Source: a virus. Taken from it: 20,442 nucleotides of DNA. The translations under genes and the position numbers were made by a program. The DNA lies in IMG/VR virus record IMGVR_UViG_3300042516_003920, positions 1 through 20,442 of that record. One strand, 5' to 3'. The notes beneath the pieces were generated by a model that did not search any database, was not told the origin of the DNA, and worked only from the letters and a program-made list of their open reading frames with translations. Of the stretch, positions 5,940 to 12,313 are shown piece by piece (position 1 is the first letter of the stretch; each line of letters begins with the position of its first letter).

Positions 5940-6388
5940 ACATCATCCACAACAGCAACGACGAGCAGGCAAAGACGAAGACCACCCGCACCGACAAGGT
6001 GCTTCCAGCCGGCACCTACGAGGCCGAGATCGTCAAGGCGACGGCCCGGCAGAGCGAGTACAGCAAGAGCAACGACAACCCGGACGGCTGGGAGCTGAGC
6101 CTGTGGATTGACGTGCACCACCAGGGCGAGCGGTTTCGGGTGTTTGAGTCGATTCCAACGACGCACGTCAACCGCCTCAACGAAGTGCTGGCGGCGTGCG
6201 ACTTGCCCAAGCTGACACCCAAGATCCACCGGATCGAGGAGTCCAACCTCGAGGGCCATGTCGTCACCATCCGCACTTTCGTCACCAAGGGCAACAAGGC
6301 CCGCGTCGGTGACTTCACAAAGCGGACCAGCAAGCCGGCAACCGCCAAGGTTGCCGTGAAGGTGGACGACAGTGACATCCCGTTCTGA
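5936..6388 (+). CDS. Single-stranded DNA-binding protein-like, acidic DIPF tail
   Basis: This 150-residue protein begins at a GTG overlapping the previous stop and preceded by AAGGAGA. It ends in DDSDIPF, close to the acidic C-terminal peptide (DDDIPF) through which bacterial SSB recruits replication and repair partners. The body has a beta-rich look: LPAGTYEAEIVKA (25-37), WELSLWIDVHH, FRVFESIP, and VVTIRTFVTKGNKARVGDF. This resembles the DUF669-type phage proteins that take the place of SSB. It sits after the exonuclease and annealing genes and before the primase-helicase, where an SSB would be expected. Not a canonical SSB by N-terminal sequence; the function is inferred from the tail and context. 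Confidence 0.7.
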   Translation: MNIIHNSNDEQAKTKTTRTDKVLPAGTYEAEIVKATARQSEYSKSNDNPDGWELSLWIDVHHQGERFRVFESIPTTHVNRLNEVLAACDLPKLTPKIHRIEESNLEGHVVTIRTFVTKGNKARVGDFTKRTSKPATAKVAVKVDDSDIPF

Positions 6389-6626
6389 TCCGAAGGCACC
6401 TGGGGTGACTCAAGGATGGTCCAACAGCCGGGCCCGCCCTTCGGCGGCAGATCCGGCCACGACGCCGCAAATGACCCGACGGGGTCGCGGAAATGCAGGT
6501 GCAAGCCCTGCTCCTTCCCCTCGTGTGCTGCTTTGGTTTTGGCTGGGCTTCGCGTGGGGCTCGGCGGGCACGTGTGCATTCCTTGTAGCGGCCTTGGGCC
6601 GCGGATGGTTGGAGGCTTTGATATGA
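6372..6626 (+). CDS. Small hypothetical protein with one membrane segment
   Basis: This 84-residue frame starts at GTG 6372, overlapping the SSB-like gene by 17 bases; an internal ATG at 6471 would give 51 residues. The first half is polar, Pro/Arg/Ser-rich and probably disordered. The second half has one hydrophobic segment, about residues 52-74 (VLLWFWLGFAWGSAG). The stop forms an ATGA junction with the next gene, which supports translation through the region. No family is recognised. Among the less certain calls in this operon; the ATG 6471 start may be the real one. Confidence 0.45.
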   Translation: MTSRSDPKAPGVTQGWSNSRARPSAADPATTPQMTRRGRGNAGASPAPSPRVLLWFWLGFAWGSAGTCAFLVAALGRGWLEALI

Positions 6627-6967
6627 GCGACGATCCAGCCAGCAAGGACGGACTGCGATGGGAGATTCGACGGAGCCTCGTTGAACGCCTGCGTATTCCT
6701 TGGGAAGGAATGGGCGACATGGCGAACCAGCAACGTGCCGAGGCAGCCGTGCAGATCAGCACGATGATGGACGAAATCGAGGAACTGCGCGGCATGCTCA
6801 AGGTTGCAAACGAAATGGCAGAGCATTACGCGCAGGAACGCGACGAGGCGAGGCGGGAAGTGTGCAAGCTGAAGTCGTGGAACGTGCAGGAGCGGCTTGG
6901 ACCAGAGGGCTACGCGCTTCTGCGGAAGTGGGACTGTTTCGCGCGCCACACTTCTGAACATCTGTAG
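6623..6967 (+). CDS. Hypothetical coiled-coil protein
   Basis: The 114-residue product starts at the ATG of an ATGA junction. The frame is open further upstream to 6416, but that part is antiparallel in composition to the neighbouring frame and not needed. Residues 35-82 (QQRAEAAVQISTMMDE to ERDEARREVCKLKS) form a long charged helix with heptad-like Leu/Met/Ala spacing, probably a coiled coil. The N-terminal part (RWEIRRSLVERLRIPWEGM) and the C-terminal part (GYALLRKWDCFARH) look like short helices. No known domain is recognised. It lies between the SSB-like gene and the primase-helicase. Confidence 0.6.
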   Translation: MSDDPASKDGLRWEIRRSLVERLRIPWEGMGDMANQQRAEAAVQISTMMDEIEELRGMLKVANEMAEHYAQERDEARREVCKLKSWNVQERLGPEGYALLRKWDCFARHTSEHL

Positions 6968-6993
6968 CGGATTCGATCCTCGGCAAGGACGCC

Positions 6994-8895
6994 ATGAACA
7001 CCACCGCAGAAGTCGAGGCAGCATTCCAGCTGCTGGGATTCATCTTTGAGGCCGACGACCTGATCGAGTTTCGCACGCTCGGCCGCGTGGTCAGCAGCCG
7101 ATGGGCCACGCTCAACGAGGCGGCCGCAAAGATCGAGGAACTGGCGGCCCTGGGCTCGGGAGTGCAGATCTATTTTGGGGCCAACCCTCGCAGCAGGCAG
7201 GGCGGCAAGGCGGAGGATGTCGCCCTTGCCCGCTGCCTGTTCGCAGACTTCGACGGTGGCACAACGGTTGAGCAGGCCCGGCTGCGATGGAGGGACGCTT
7301 GCATCCCCGAGCCGACGGTGATCGTGACCACGGGCGGCGGTCTCCACGCTTGGTGGCGACTTCTCGAGCCCATGACCGACATGGCCGACTGGACCATGCG
7401 GCAGAAGGCCTTGGCCCGCCGGTTGGGTGCCGACCAGAGCTGCACGGACGCCCCCCGGATCATGCGGCTGCCGGGCTTCGTAAATTGGAAGTACCCCCAT
7501 CGTCCGCTGTGCGTCGTCGAGAGCTGCGAGCCTGACAACGCCTTCAGCCTCGAGGAGTTCCCAACTCGCCTTGAGCCCGCCCAGGTTGAGCCGCCGGCTG
7601 CGGTCGAGGAGGTGGCGAGGGGCAGCCTTTCCAGTTTCAGCCGTCGGTTCTTGGGCGACGGGTTCTGCCTGCCGCACGGGCGCCGGCAGACAATCTTCAC
7701 GGTCGCCTGCGACCTGAAGGCACGGGCGTGGGATCAGGGCGAGGCCGAGGCCGCGATCATGGGCCGCGCACGGCAGCTGGGGCTTAGTCCCGACGAGCTG
7801 CTGGACGTGCCCAGGCAGATCCGCAACGCCTTCAGCAAGGAGCGGCAGCCGCTGGACGGGCCCGCGGAGGAGGCAACGCCGGTGGTGGATGACACTCCAC
7901 CCGTCGGCATCCTCGACCTCATTGGCCGCAACCCAAAGATGCGGCGGCCGATCGTCCACGACCTGCTTCGGTCCGGCGAGACCATGAACATCATCGCCGC
8001 TCCCAAGACCGGCAAGAGCTGGATGGTGCTGGACCTGGCCCTGAGCGTGGCCACCGGCCGCGTTTGGCTGAATCGTTTCAAGGTCGAGCGGTCCCGCATC
8101 CTGCTGATCGACAACGAGCTCCACGAGGAGACCTTGGCCGAGCGCATCCAGCGGGTCGCTGGGGCCATGGGAATCGCCCCTGCCGAGCTCGAGGGGTGGC
8201 TGGAGGTCAAGAGCCTGCGAGGCTGCCTGCAGTCCTTCCAGAGCCTTGGCAGCGGTCTGTTCAAGGACATGCCGGCTGGCAAGTACGGCATGGTGGTCTT
8301 TGACGCCTTCTATCGGTTCAACATTGGGGACGGGGCCGACGAGAACGACAACGCCAGCATGGCCGCGACGTACAACCTGCTGGACGCCATGGCAAAGCGG
8401 CTCGATGCCTGCTTGGTGTGCATTCACCACACCAGCAAGGGCAACCAGTCAGAGAAGTCAGTCACTGATGTCGGAGCCGGGGCCGGGTCCATGAGCCGGG
8501 CAGCCGACACGCACCTGGTGCTGCGGGAGCATGAGCAGGCAGGGCACCTCGTCATCGACGCCGCATGCCGCAGCTGGCCGCCACTGGAGCCGACCGTGGT
8601 GCGGTTTGAGTACCCCCGCTTCTACCCCGAGCCCAACGCCGACGCCGGAGCCCTCAAGAAGGCCAAGAAGAAGGGCGACGGTTGGAACGAGCGTCGGTTT
8701 GTGGAGGAGTTCTTCCCGACGCCGGCGACGGAGTGGAGTCACAAGGAGTTGGTGGCTGCTGGCGCCGAGGCCGGTCTGTCTGCCAACCGAGTTCGGACAC
8801 TTCGGGAGTCGGCCTGTGCCAAGACGCCCAGCCGGAAGCCGTTGCTGGAGCGGGTCGGAGACAGCAGTTCGACCAAGTACCGGAGGGCGTCGTGA
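6994..8895 (+). CDS. Primase-helicase fusion (AEP-like primase plus RecA-type ATPase)
   Basis: This 633-residue protein appears to combine primer synthesis and replicative unwinding. The N-terminal third resembles archaeo-eukaryotic primase/RepB-type primase domains: D85-F-D87 in LFADFDGG for metal binding, H118 in GGGLHAWW, and PRIMRLPGFVNWK (about 154-166). The middle holds a RecA-type ATPase (AAA_25/RepA-like): Walker A APKTGKS with K341, Walker B ILLIDNE with D373, a second acidic motif in VVFDAF, and CIHHTSKGN. The last 90 residues may be a winged-helix segment. The start ATG follows AAGGA. The stop overlaps a small ORF inside a repeat cluster, which may be the origin used by this protein. 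A primase with no metal activity and a pure RepA-like helicase role is the alternative. Confidence 0.85.
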   Translation: MNTTAEVEAAFQLLGFIFEADDLIEFRTLGRVVSSRWATLNEAAAKIEELAALGSGVQIYFGANPRSRQGGKAEDVALARCLFADFDGGTTVEQARLRWRDACIPEPTVIVTTGGGLHAWWRLLEPMTDMADWTMRQKALARRLGADQSCTDAPRIMRLPGFVNWKYPHRPLCVVESCEPDNAFSLEEFPTRLEPAQVEPPAAVEEVARGSLSSFSRRFLGDGFCLPHGRRQTIFTVACDLKARAWDQGEAEAAIMGRARQLGLSPDELLDVPRQIRNAFSKERQPLDGPAEEATPVVDDTPPVGILDLIGRNPKMRRPIVHDLLRSGETMNIIAAPKTGKSWMVLDLALSVATGRVWLNRFKVERSRILLIDNELHEETLAERIQRVAGAMGIAPAELEGWLEVKSLRGCLQSFQSLGSGLFKDMPAGKYGMVVFDAFYRFNIGDGADENDNASMAATYNLLDAMAKRLDACLVCIHHTSKGNQSEKSVTDVGAGAGSMSRAADTHLVLREHEQAGHLVIDAACRSWPPLEPTVVRFEYPRFYPEPNADAGALKKAKKKGDGWNERRFVEEFFPTPATEWSHKELVAAGAEAGLSANRVRTLRESACAKTPSRKPLLERVGDSSSTKYRRAS

Positions 8896-9035
8896 TGCAG
8901 ATAACTTCTCTTGAGGGATTCTCTTGCGGGCCCTCAAGAGCCGCCTCAAGAGCGGGCAGGAATCTCTTGTGGTGCGCACCTAAAGGTGCGCCCCACAAGA
9001 GGTGTCCTGCTGCCATCCGGAACCTCAAGAGATGA
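8895..9035 (+). CDS. Possible 46-residue ORF through the repeat cluster
   Basis: An ATG overlapping the primase-helicase stop (TGATG) opens a 46-codon frame that ends in an ATGA junction with the next gene. The product is Arg/Cys/Pro-rich and has no recognisable fold. Coupling at both ends is the same as for real neighbours here. But the DNA is dominated by short direct and inverted repeats, so it may be a cis-acting site that ribosomes cross rather than a functional protein. Confidence 0.3.
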   Translation: MQITSLEGFSCGPSRAASRAGRNLLWCAPKGAPHKRCPAAIRNLKR

Positions 9036-9045
9036 CCCTCAAGAG
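8908..9045. repeat. Cluster of eight CTCTTGAGG / CCTCAAGAG-type 9-mers
   Basis: In 138 bases the 9-mer CTCTTGAGG, its inverse CCTCAAGAG, or a one-base variant occurs eight times. Forward copies are at 8908, 8921 (CTCTTGCGG) and 8964 (CTCTTGTGG). Inverse copies are at 8932, 8944, 8993 (CCACAAGAG), 9023 and 9037. The copies at 8921 and 8932 form an imperfect 20-bp palindrome. The two variant copies at 8964 and 8993 match each other and close a long hairpin. The cluster lies directly after the primase-helicase gene and reaches into the start of the next gene. An iteron-type replication origin or an operator array is likely; which one cannot be told from sequence. Confidence 0.7.
8964..9001 (+). 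promoter_or_regulatory. Long hairpin inside the repeat cluster
   Basis: The arms CTCTTGTGGTGCGCACCT and AGGTGCGCCCCACAAGAG pair over 18 positions with one mismatch, leaving a minimal AA apex. The base covariation between the outer repeat copies (TGTGG with CCACA instead of TGAGG with CCTCA) indicates the pairing itself is preserved. No T-run follows, so it is not a standard terminator. It may be a cruciform or single-strand initiation element, or an RNA control structure. Confidence 0.6.
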
Positions 9046-9394
9046 AAGGGTGGCGGGAAAGGCGGACCTTGTCCTTCGGGCCCTGGTGTGGCTGGAGGTG
9101 GGCCGGACCACCACGTACGCCTACGGCAGCCTCAGGCAGAACGCGGCAAGGGATCGCCGGCGCCGGGCCCTGTACGCCACCCTCCTGCACCGTTTGGGCC
9201 GGCTGAACGTCCGGGGCGTCGCCGAAGCCCTGCAGGTGAGCGAGTACGTGGCCGGCAAGGCCATCGCCATGGACGCAATCCCGCAGGACGAGGTGATGGA
9301 ATGGGCTCGTTTAGTGCACGAGGCGGTGATGCAGTTGGAGGTGATGGATCTGCGTGCACAAGGTGAGACAATCCCGTCATGGAGGCGATCCTGA
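9032..9394 (+). CDS. Hypothetical protein with possible HTH
   Basis: The ATG lies in an ATGA junction and inside the repeat cluster; the frame extends upstream to 9002, but the coupled ATG is preferred. The 120-residue product has a basic first half (GKADLVLRAL to RDRRRRALYATLLHRLGRL). About residues 62-90 (VRGVAEALQVSEYVAGKAI then PQDEVMEWARL) have the spacing of a helix-turn-helix of the Cro/XRE kind. It is therefore a candidate DNA-binding regulator, perhaps of the repeats around its own start, but the HTH match is by eye and the family is not recognised. Confidence 0.6.
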   Translation: MTLKRRVAGKADLVLRALVWLEVGRTTTYAYGSLRQNAARDRRRRALYATLLHRLGRLNVRGVAEALQVSEYVAGKAIAMDAIPQDEVMEWARLVHEAVMQLEVMDLRAQGETIPSWRRS

Positions 9395-9618
9395 GATGGG
9401 GCCCCTGCGACGGGGACACTGTCGAGGTGGACGAGGACGCCCGCGAGCTGCGGGTGCCTGTCGCTTGCGGAGTGTGCCTGGACGACTTGCCGGCCGGGCT
9501 GTCCAAGGACGTGTACTCCGAGGCCCTGTACCTGCTCGATCCGGACAGCGGCGGATGGTTCTACTCGGGTCGCCTGCGCTACAACGGCGAGGGCCAGGCG
9601 TACCACCATCCGGCCTAG
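9379..9618 (+). CDS. Small acidic hypothetical protein
   Basis: This 79-residue protein starts at an ATG 16 bases inside the previous gene. It is acidic with a predicted beta-rich pattern: ILRWGPCDGDTVEVDED, ELRVPVACG, then GGWFYSGRLRYNGEGQAY. The pattern of a short barrel-like domain with W/Y at the end of strands is similar to many small phage proteins of unknown role. It is followed by a 39-base gap with a strong AGGAGG site for the resolvase gene. No function is assigned. Confidence 0.6.
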   Translation: MEAILRWGPCDGDTVEVDEDARELRVPVACGVCLDDLPAGLSKDVYSEALYLLDPDSGGWFYSGRLRYNGEGQAYHHPA

Positions 9619-9657
9619 GTGCTTGTTTCGCCCTTGAAAAACAGGAGGATGGGAAGC

Positions 9658-10026
9658 ATGGGTAAGGCCAGCCGCGACAAGGGCAAGCGTGGCGAACGTG
9701 AGGCTGCCGCTCAGATTGCGCACCATTGGGGTGCCACCGGAGCCCGCCGGGCTCAGCAGTTTGCCGGCGTCAACACGGGGACAGCGGACTTGGTGGGCGT
9801 GGATGGATTGAGCGTGGAGGTCAAGCGTTACGCCCGCATCGCCTGCCTCGACTGGCTGGAGCAAGCAGAGCTGAGCGGCACGCCGGGCACCGTGCCCGTG
9901 GTGCTGTTTCGAGAGGACTGCAGCACCGAGTGGACGGTCATGCTGCGGGTGCACGACGTGCCTGAGTTTGCTCGGCGGATTGTCGGCATGCTCAAGGAGG
10001 CGACGCCAAGCGTCGATCCAGCGTGA
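9658..10026 (+). CDS. Holliday junction resolvase-like PD-(D/E)XK nuclease
   Basis: The 122-residue product fits the small Hjc-like resolvase class that cuts branched DNA during phage recombination and packaging. It begins KASRDKGKRGEREAA with E13. Then follow RRAQQFAG, TADLVGV with D44, and LSVEVKR with E54 and K56, which make the complete E-D-ExK active site. The later CLDWLEQAE helix is also typical. ATG 9658 follows AGGAGG at a spacing of about ten bases; ATG 9649 is too close to that site and an upstream GTG at 9619 is less likely. The stop overlaps the next GTG. Confidence 0.8.
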   Translation: MGKASRDKGKRGEREAAAQIAHHWGATGARRAQQFAGVNTGTADLVGVDGLSVEVKRYARIACLDWLEQAELSGTPGTVPVVLFREDCSTEWTVMLRVHDVPEFARRIVGMLKEATPSVDPA

Positions 10027-10994
10027 AGAAGACCAAGAGGGACGAGACCGGGGCAATCATCAGCAAGCCTGTGCGGGAGAAGTATCCCGACCGCAAGCGT
10101 GGCTGGAGCGTCGAGCACCACGGCAAGAACATCCACGTGATCAGGGTGCATCGGCCGAACACCAAGAAGGTCGAGCAGTGGGTGCTGCTGTTGGCCGACA
10201 ATCACGTTGACAACCCAGCCGCGAGGAACGATGTCACCACGCGGCTGATGGCCCAGGCCGTCGAACGCGACGCAGTGGTCATCGTCGTTGGTGATTTTCT
10301 AGACCTGATGCAGGGCCGGAACGACCGACGCTCGAGCAAGACCGCTCTGCGGTCAAACCTGCTGTCGGACGGTTACTTCGACAAGGTCATCGACATGGGT
10401 GCCGACCTGTGTGCACCGTATGCAAGTCACCTTGCCGTGCTGGCCCAAGGCAATCACGAGAGCGGCTGGATGCGGCACAACGAGACGGACCCAACGGCAA
10501 ACCTGGTGCGGGCGATCAAGGACCGTGCACACTCGCCGGTTGGAGCTGGTGCGTACGGCGGCTGGATCAAGTTTCAGTTTAGCGTCGGCGGGAACCATCT
10601 GAGCTATTCGATGCGGTACCAGCACGGAACGGGTGGAGGTGCCAGCCCCATGACCATGGGCATGCTGGACGCGCGCCGCATGTACTCGTGGATCGAAGGT
10701 GCCGACTCCATCGTGATCAGCCACAACCATGCGACAAACGTGGCCGGGATCGCACGTGAGTACCTGCGTTCGCAGAACGGCGTGTACAGCGTCGAGAAGA
10801 AGTACTGCGACATGATCCGCGTGGGCACGACCAAGGATTCGTGGAAGGACGGCGCTCACGGATGGGAAGTCGAGAAGGGATTCGGCCCGTCGCCGATCCG
10901 GCAGAAGTGGCTGCGGCTGTACATCGCCTGGGATTACGAGGGCGGCAAGGGCGGCAAGGCTCGCATCGCGTGGGACGTGCACGATGCCCAGTGA
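10023..10994 (+). CDS. Calcineurin-like metallophosphoesterase
   Basis: This 323-residue protein has the full metal-binding set of the calcineurin-like family: D59-x-H61 in LLADNHVD, G90-D91 with D94 in VVGDFLDL, G-N144-H145-E146 in QGNHES, H201 in RYQHG, and H234-x-H236 in ISHNHAT. It should be a dimetal phosphatase or phosphodiesterase acting on a nucleotide, nucleic acid or protein substrate, which the sequence does not reveal. The first 50 residues are basic and may bind nucleic acid. The GTG start overlaps the resolvase stop. Phage relatives are often found between replication and packaging genes, as here. Confidence 0.85.
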   Translation: MKKTKRDETGAIISKPVREKYPDRKRGWSVEHHGKNIHVIRVHRPNTKKVEQWVLLLADNHVDNPAARNDVTTRLMAQAVERDAVVIVVGDFLDLMQGRNDRRSSKTALRSNLLSDGYFDKVIDMGADLCAPYASHLAVLAQGNHESGWMRHNETDPTANLVRAIKDRAHSPVGAGAYGGWIKFQFSVGGNHLSYSMRYQHGTGGGASPMTMGMLDARRMYSWIEGADSIVISHNHATNVAGIAREYLRSQNGVYSVEKKYCDMIRVGTTKDSWKDGAHGWEVEKGFGPSPIRQKWLRLYIAWDYEGGKGGKARIAWDVHDAQ

Positions 10995-11271
10995 CTTTCG
11001 CACCAAGATCAACGGCCGCACGTGGCGGGTGCAGTTCGTCGAGGCCCGTGCGATGGGCAAGGACTGGGGTCGATGCCCGCACCCACCAGGGCGTCATCCC
11101 ACGCTCGAGATCCGACGCAGCCTGAAGGGCATCAACATGCTCGACACCTTGGTGCATGAGGTGTTGCACGCCCAGCGTGTGGAGCTGGATGAGCAGGCTG
11201 TCGAGGAAACCGGGTCCGCGATTGCCAAGGCGTTGTGGCGTGCGGGCTATCGACTGCAGGAGGAGGCATGA
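10984..11271 (+). CDS. Small HExxH metallopeptidase-like protein
   Basis: The 95-residue product contains HEVLH (58-62) in LDTLVHEVLHAQRVELDE, followed by QAVEETGSAIAKAL, where E74 or E75 could be a third zinc ligand. The overall design, a short N-terminal beta region and a zinc helix, resembles minimal SprT/IrrE-type gluzincin-like domains found in phages. The gene overlaps the phosphoesterase by 11 bases and ends in an ATGA junction with the HNH gene after AGGAGG. Proteolytic activity is possible but not certain from so small a protein; targets are unknown. Confidence 0.7.
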   Translation: MPSDFRTKINGRTWRVQFVEARAMGKDWGRCPHPPGRHPTLEIRRSLKGINMLDTLVHEVLHAQRVELDEQAVEETGSAIAKALWRAGYRLQEEA

Positions 11272-11615
11272 GACAGCGACCGCCTAGGCTGAGGGTTGGC
11301 AGGCCGGCGGCTCCACGCCTGGACGTCAGTCACGAGCGAGACCGCGGCACGACCCACGAGCGTGGGTACGGTTGGCAGTGGCAGCAGCTGCGGCAGATCG
11401 TGCTGAACGACGAGCCGCTGTGCCGGCGTTGCAGCTCACGCAATCGGGTGTCCGGTGCTGTGCTGGTGGATCACATCGTCCCGTTGCTGGACGGTGGCAC
11501 GCACGATCGAAGCAACCTGCAGAGCCTGTGTTTTGACTGCCACGCGGTGAAGACGCAGGCAGACGTGCGGGCGAGGCGGCGGCGTGGTGCAAGGAAGACC
11601 GGGGGGGTCGCGTGA
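11268..11615 (+). CDS. HNH endonuclease
   Basis: This 115-residue nuclease is likely involved in DNA packaging with the terminase. Motifs are C52-xx-C55 (LCRRC), D68-H69 in VDHIVPLLDGG, N83 in DRSNLQSLC, and C88-xx-C91-H92. The pairs of cysteines bind a structural zinc, and H69/N83/H92 form the HNH centre. The N-terminal 30 residues are basic. Phages with HK97-like heads frequently encode such an HNH protein just before the small terminase, where it helps the terminase cut cos DNA. The ATG overlaps the previous stop and is preceded by AGGAGG. Confidence 0.88.
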   Translation: MRQRPPRLRVGRPAAPRLDVSHERDRGTTHERGYGWQWQQLRQIVLNDEPLCRRCSSRNRVSGAVLVDHIVPLLDGGTHDRSNLQSLCFDCHAVKTQADVRARRRRGARKTGGVA

Positions 11616-11833
11616 ATTGGGCAAGAGCGGCATGACCGACTTCGGGCCCTGCGTACACGCGGCCAAGGGTTGCCGATTGGGGGCAGTAGCGCGCCCGCTG
11701 GCAGGCCGGCCAGGGCCTGGACCGCTCGGATGCCGGGTTTCTGCGGCGGGTCGATCCTGAGGCAACGTAGCGGGCGCGAGATAAGCAAATGCGGACATTG
11801 GGCCCGATTTAGATGCAAGAAAGTGAGGCTGAG
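11616..11833. other. Structured gap between HNH and terminase, candidate cos region
   Basis: This 218-base gap is the largest in the right half of the operon. CGCGCCCGCT (from about 11690) has an exact inverse AGCGGGCGCG (from about 11768), and a smaller CAGGCC-GGCCAG-GGCCTG hairpin lies between them. No convincing promoter or gene is seen; a 42-codon frame at 11632-11760 has no supporting feature. Because cos sites of HNH-associated phages usually lie beside the small terminase gene, this is the best candidate for the packaging site. That is inference. Confidence 0.35.
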
Positions 11834-12313
11834 ATGGGCAAGCGCGGACCAAGACCAACACCCACGACCATCCTGAAGTTCAGGGGCAGCGAGCTTGTGG
11901 CCAAGCGCGGCGAAGAGCCGGCCGGCAGCGACGGTGCTCCCCTGCTGCTTCCGTTCGTGTCGAGCGACGAGCGGGCCCGGTACTACTTCGATCGGCTGAT
12001 CGAGGACCTGCGTCGCTTGGGCGTGTACGCCGCGGAGGACTACGCCGCTCACAACCTGTACGCGCATCTGATGGCCGAGGGCGAGCGGGCTCACGCATCG
12101 GTGCTGGCCGAGGGCATGGTCGTTGAGTGTCGTGGTCAAAAATGGCAGAATCCGATGAAGAAGGTGCGGGACGACGCCTGGGCTGAGGCGTCGCGTATCG
12201 GCAAGGAGTTTGGGCTGACTCCTGCAAGTCGAGTGGGTCTAGTGTCGTCGAGAAAGAACACACAGGGGGATGCCTCGGGCATCGACGCGCTCCTCAAACC
12301 CAAGACCGCCTAA
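11834..12313 (+). CDS. terS: Terminase small subunit (P27-like)
   Basis: This 159-residue protein recognises phage DNA for packaging and feeds the large subunit. It starts MGKRGPRPTPTTILKFRGS, a typical P27-family opening. The helical body is LLLPFVSSDERARYYFDRL then LRRLGVYAAEDYAAHNLYA, and the near-terminal SRIGKEFGLTPASRVGLV matches the usual FGLTPxSR motif. ATG 11834 is preferred over ATG 11813 because the family begins with this basic motif and GTGAGG precedes it. The gene overlaps the large subunit by 44 bases. Confidence 0.85.
   Translation: MGKRGPRPTPTTILKFRGSELVAKRGEEPAGSDGAPLLLPFVSSDERARYYFDRLIEDLRRLGVYAAEDYAAHNLYAHLMAEGERAHASVLAEGMVVECRGQKWQNPMKKVRDDAWAEASRIGKEFGLTPASRVGLVSSRKNTQGDASGIDALLKPKTA

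Noticed and set aside
6910-8430. A 506-codon open frame on the minus strand.
   Set aside because: It lies entirely opposite the primase-helicase, whose motifs are complete. The product has the His/Gln/Val-rich look of an antisense shadow in GC-rich DNA.
8908-9045. Possible CRISPR array because of repeated short units.
   Set aside because: Units are only nine bases, occur in both orientations and are irregularly spaced with no spacer of constant length.
11632-11760. A 42-codon plus-strand frame before the small terminase.
   Set aside because: It has no Shine-Dalgarno, coupling or recognisable sequence; the gap looks structural instead.
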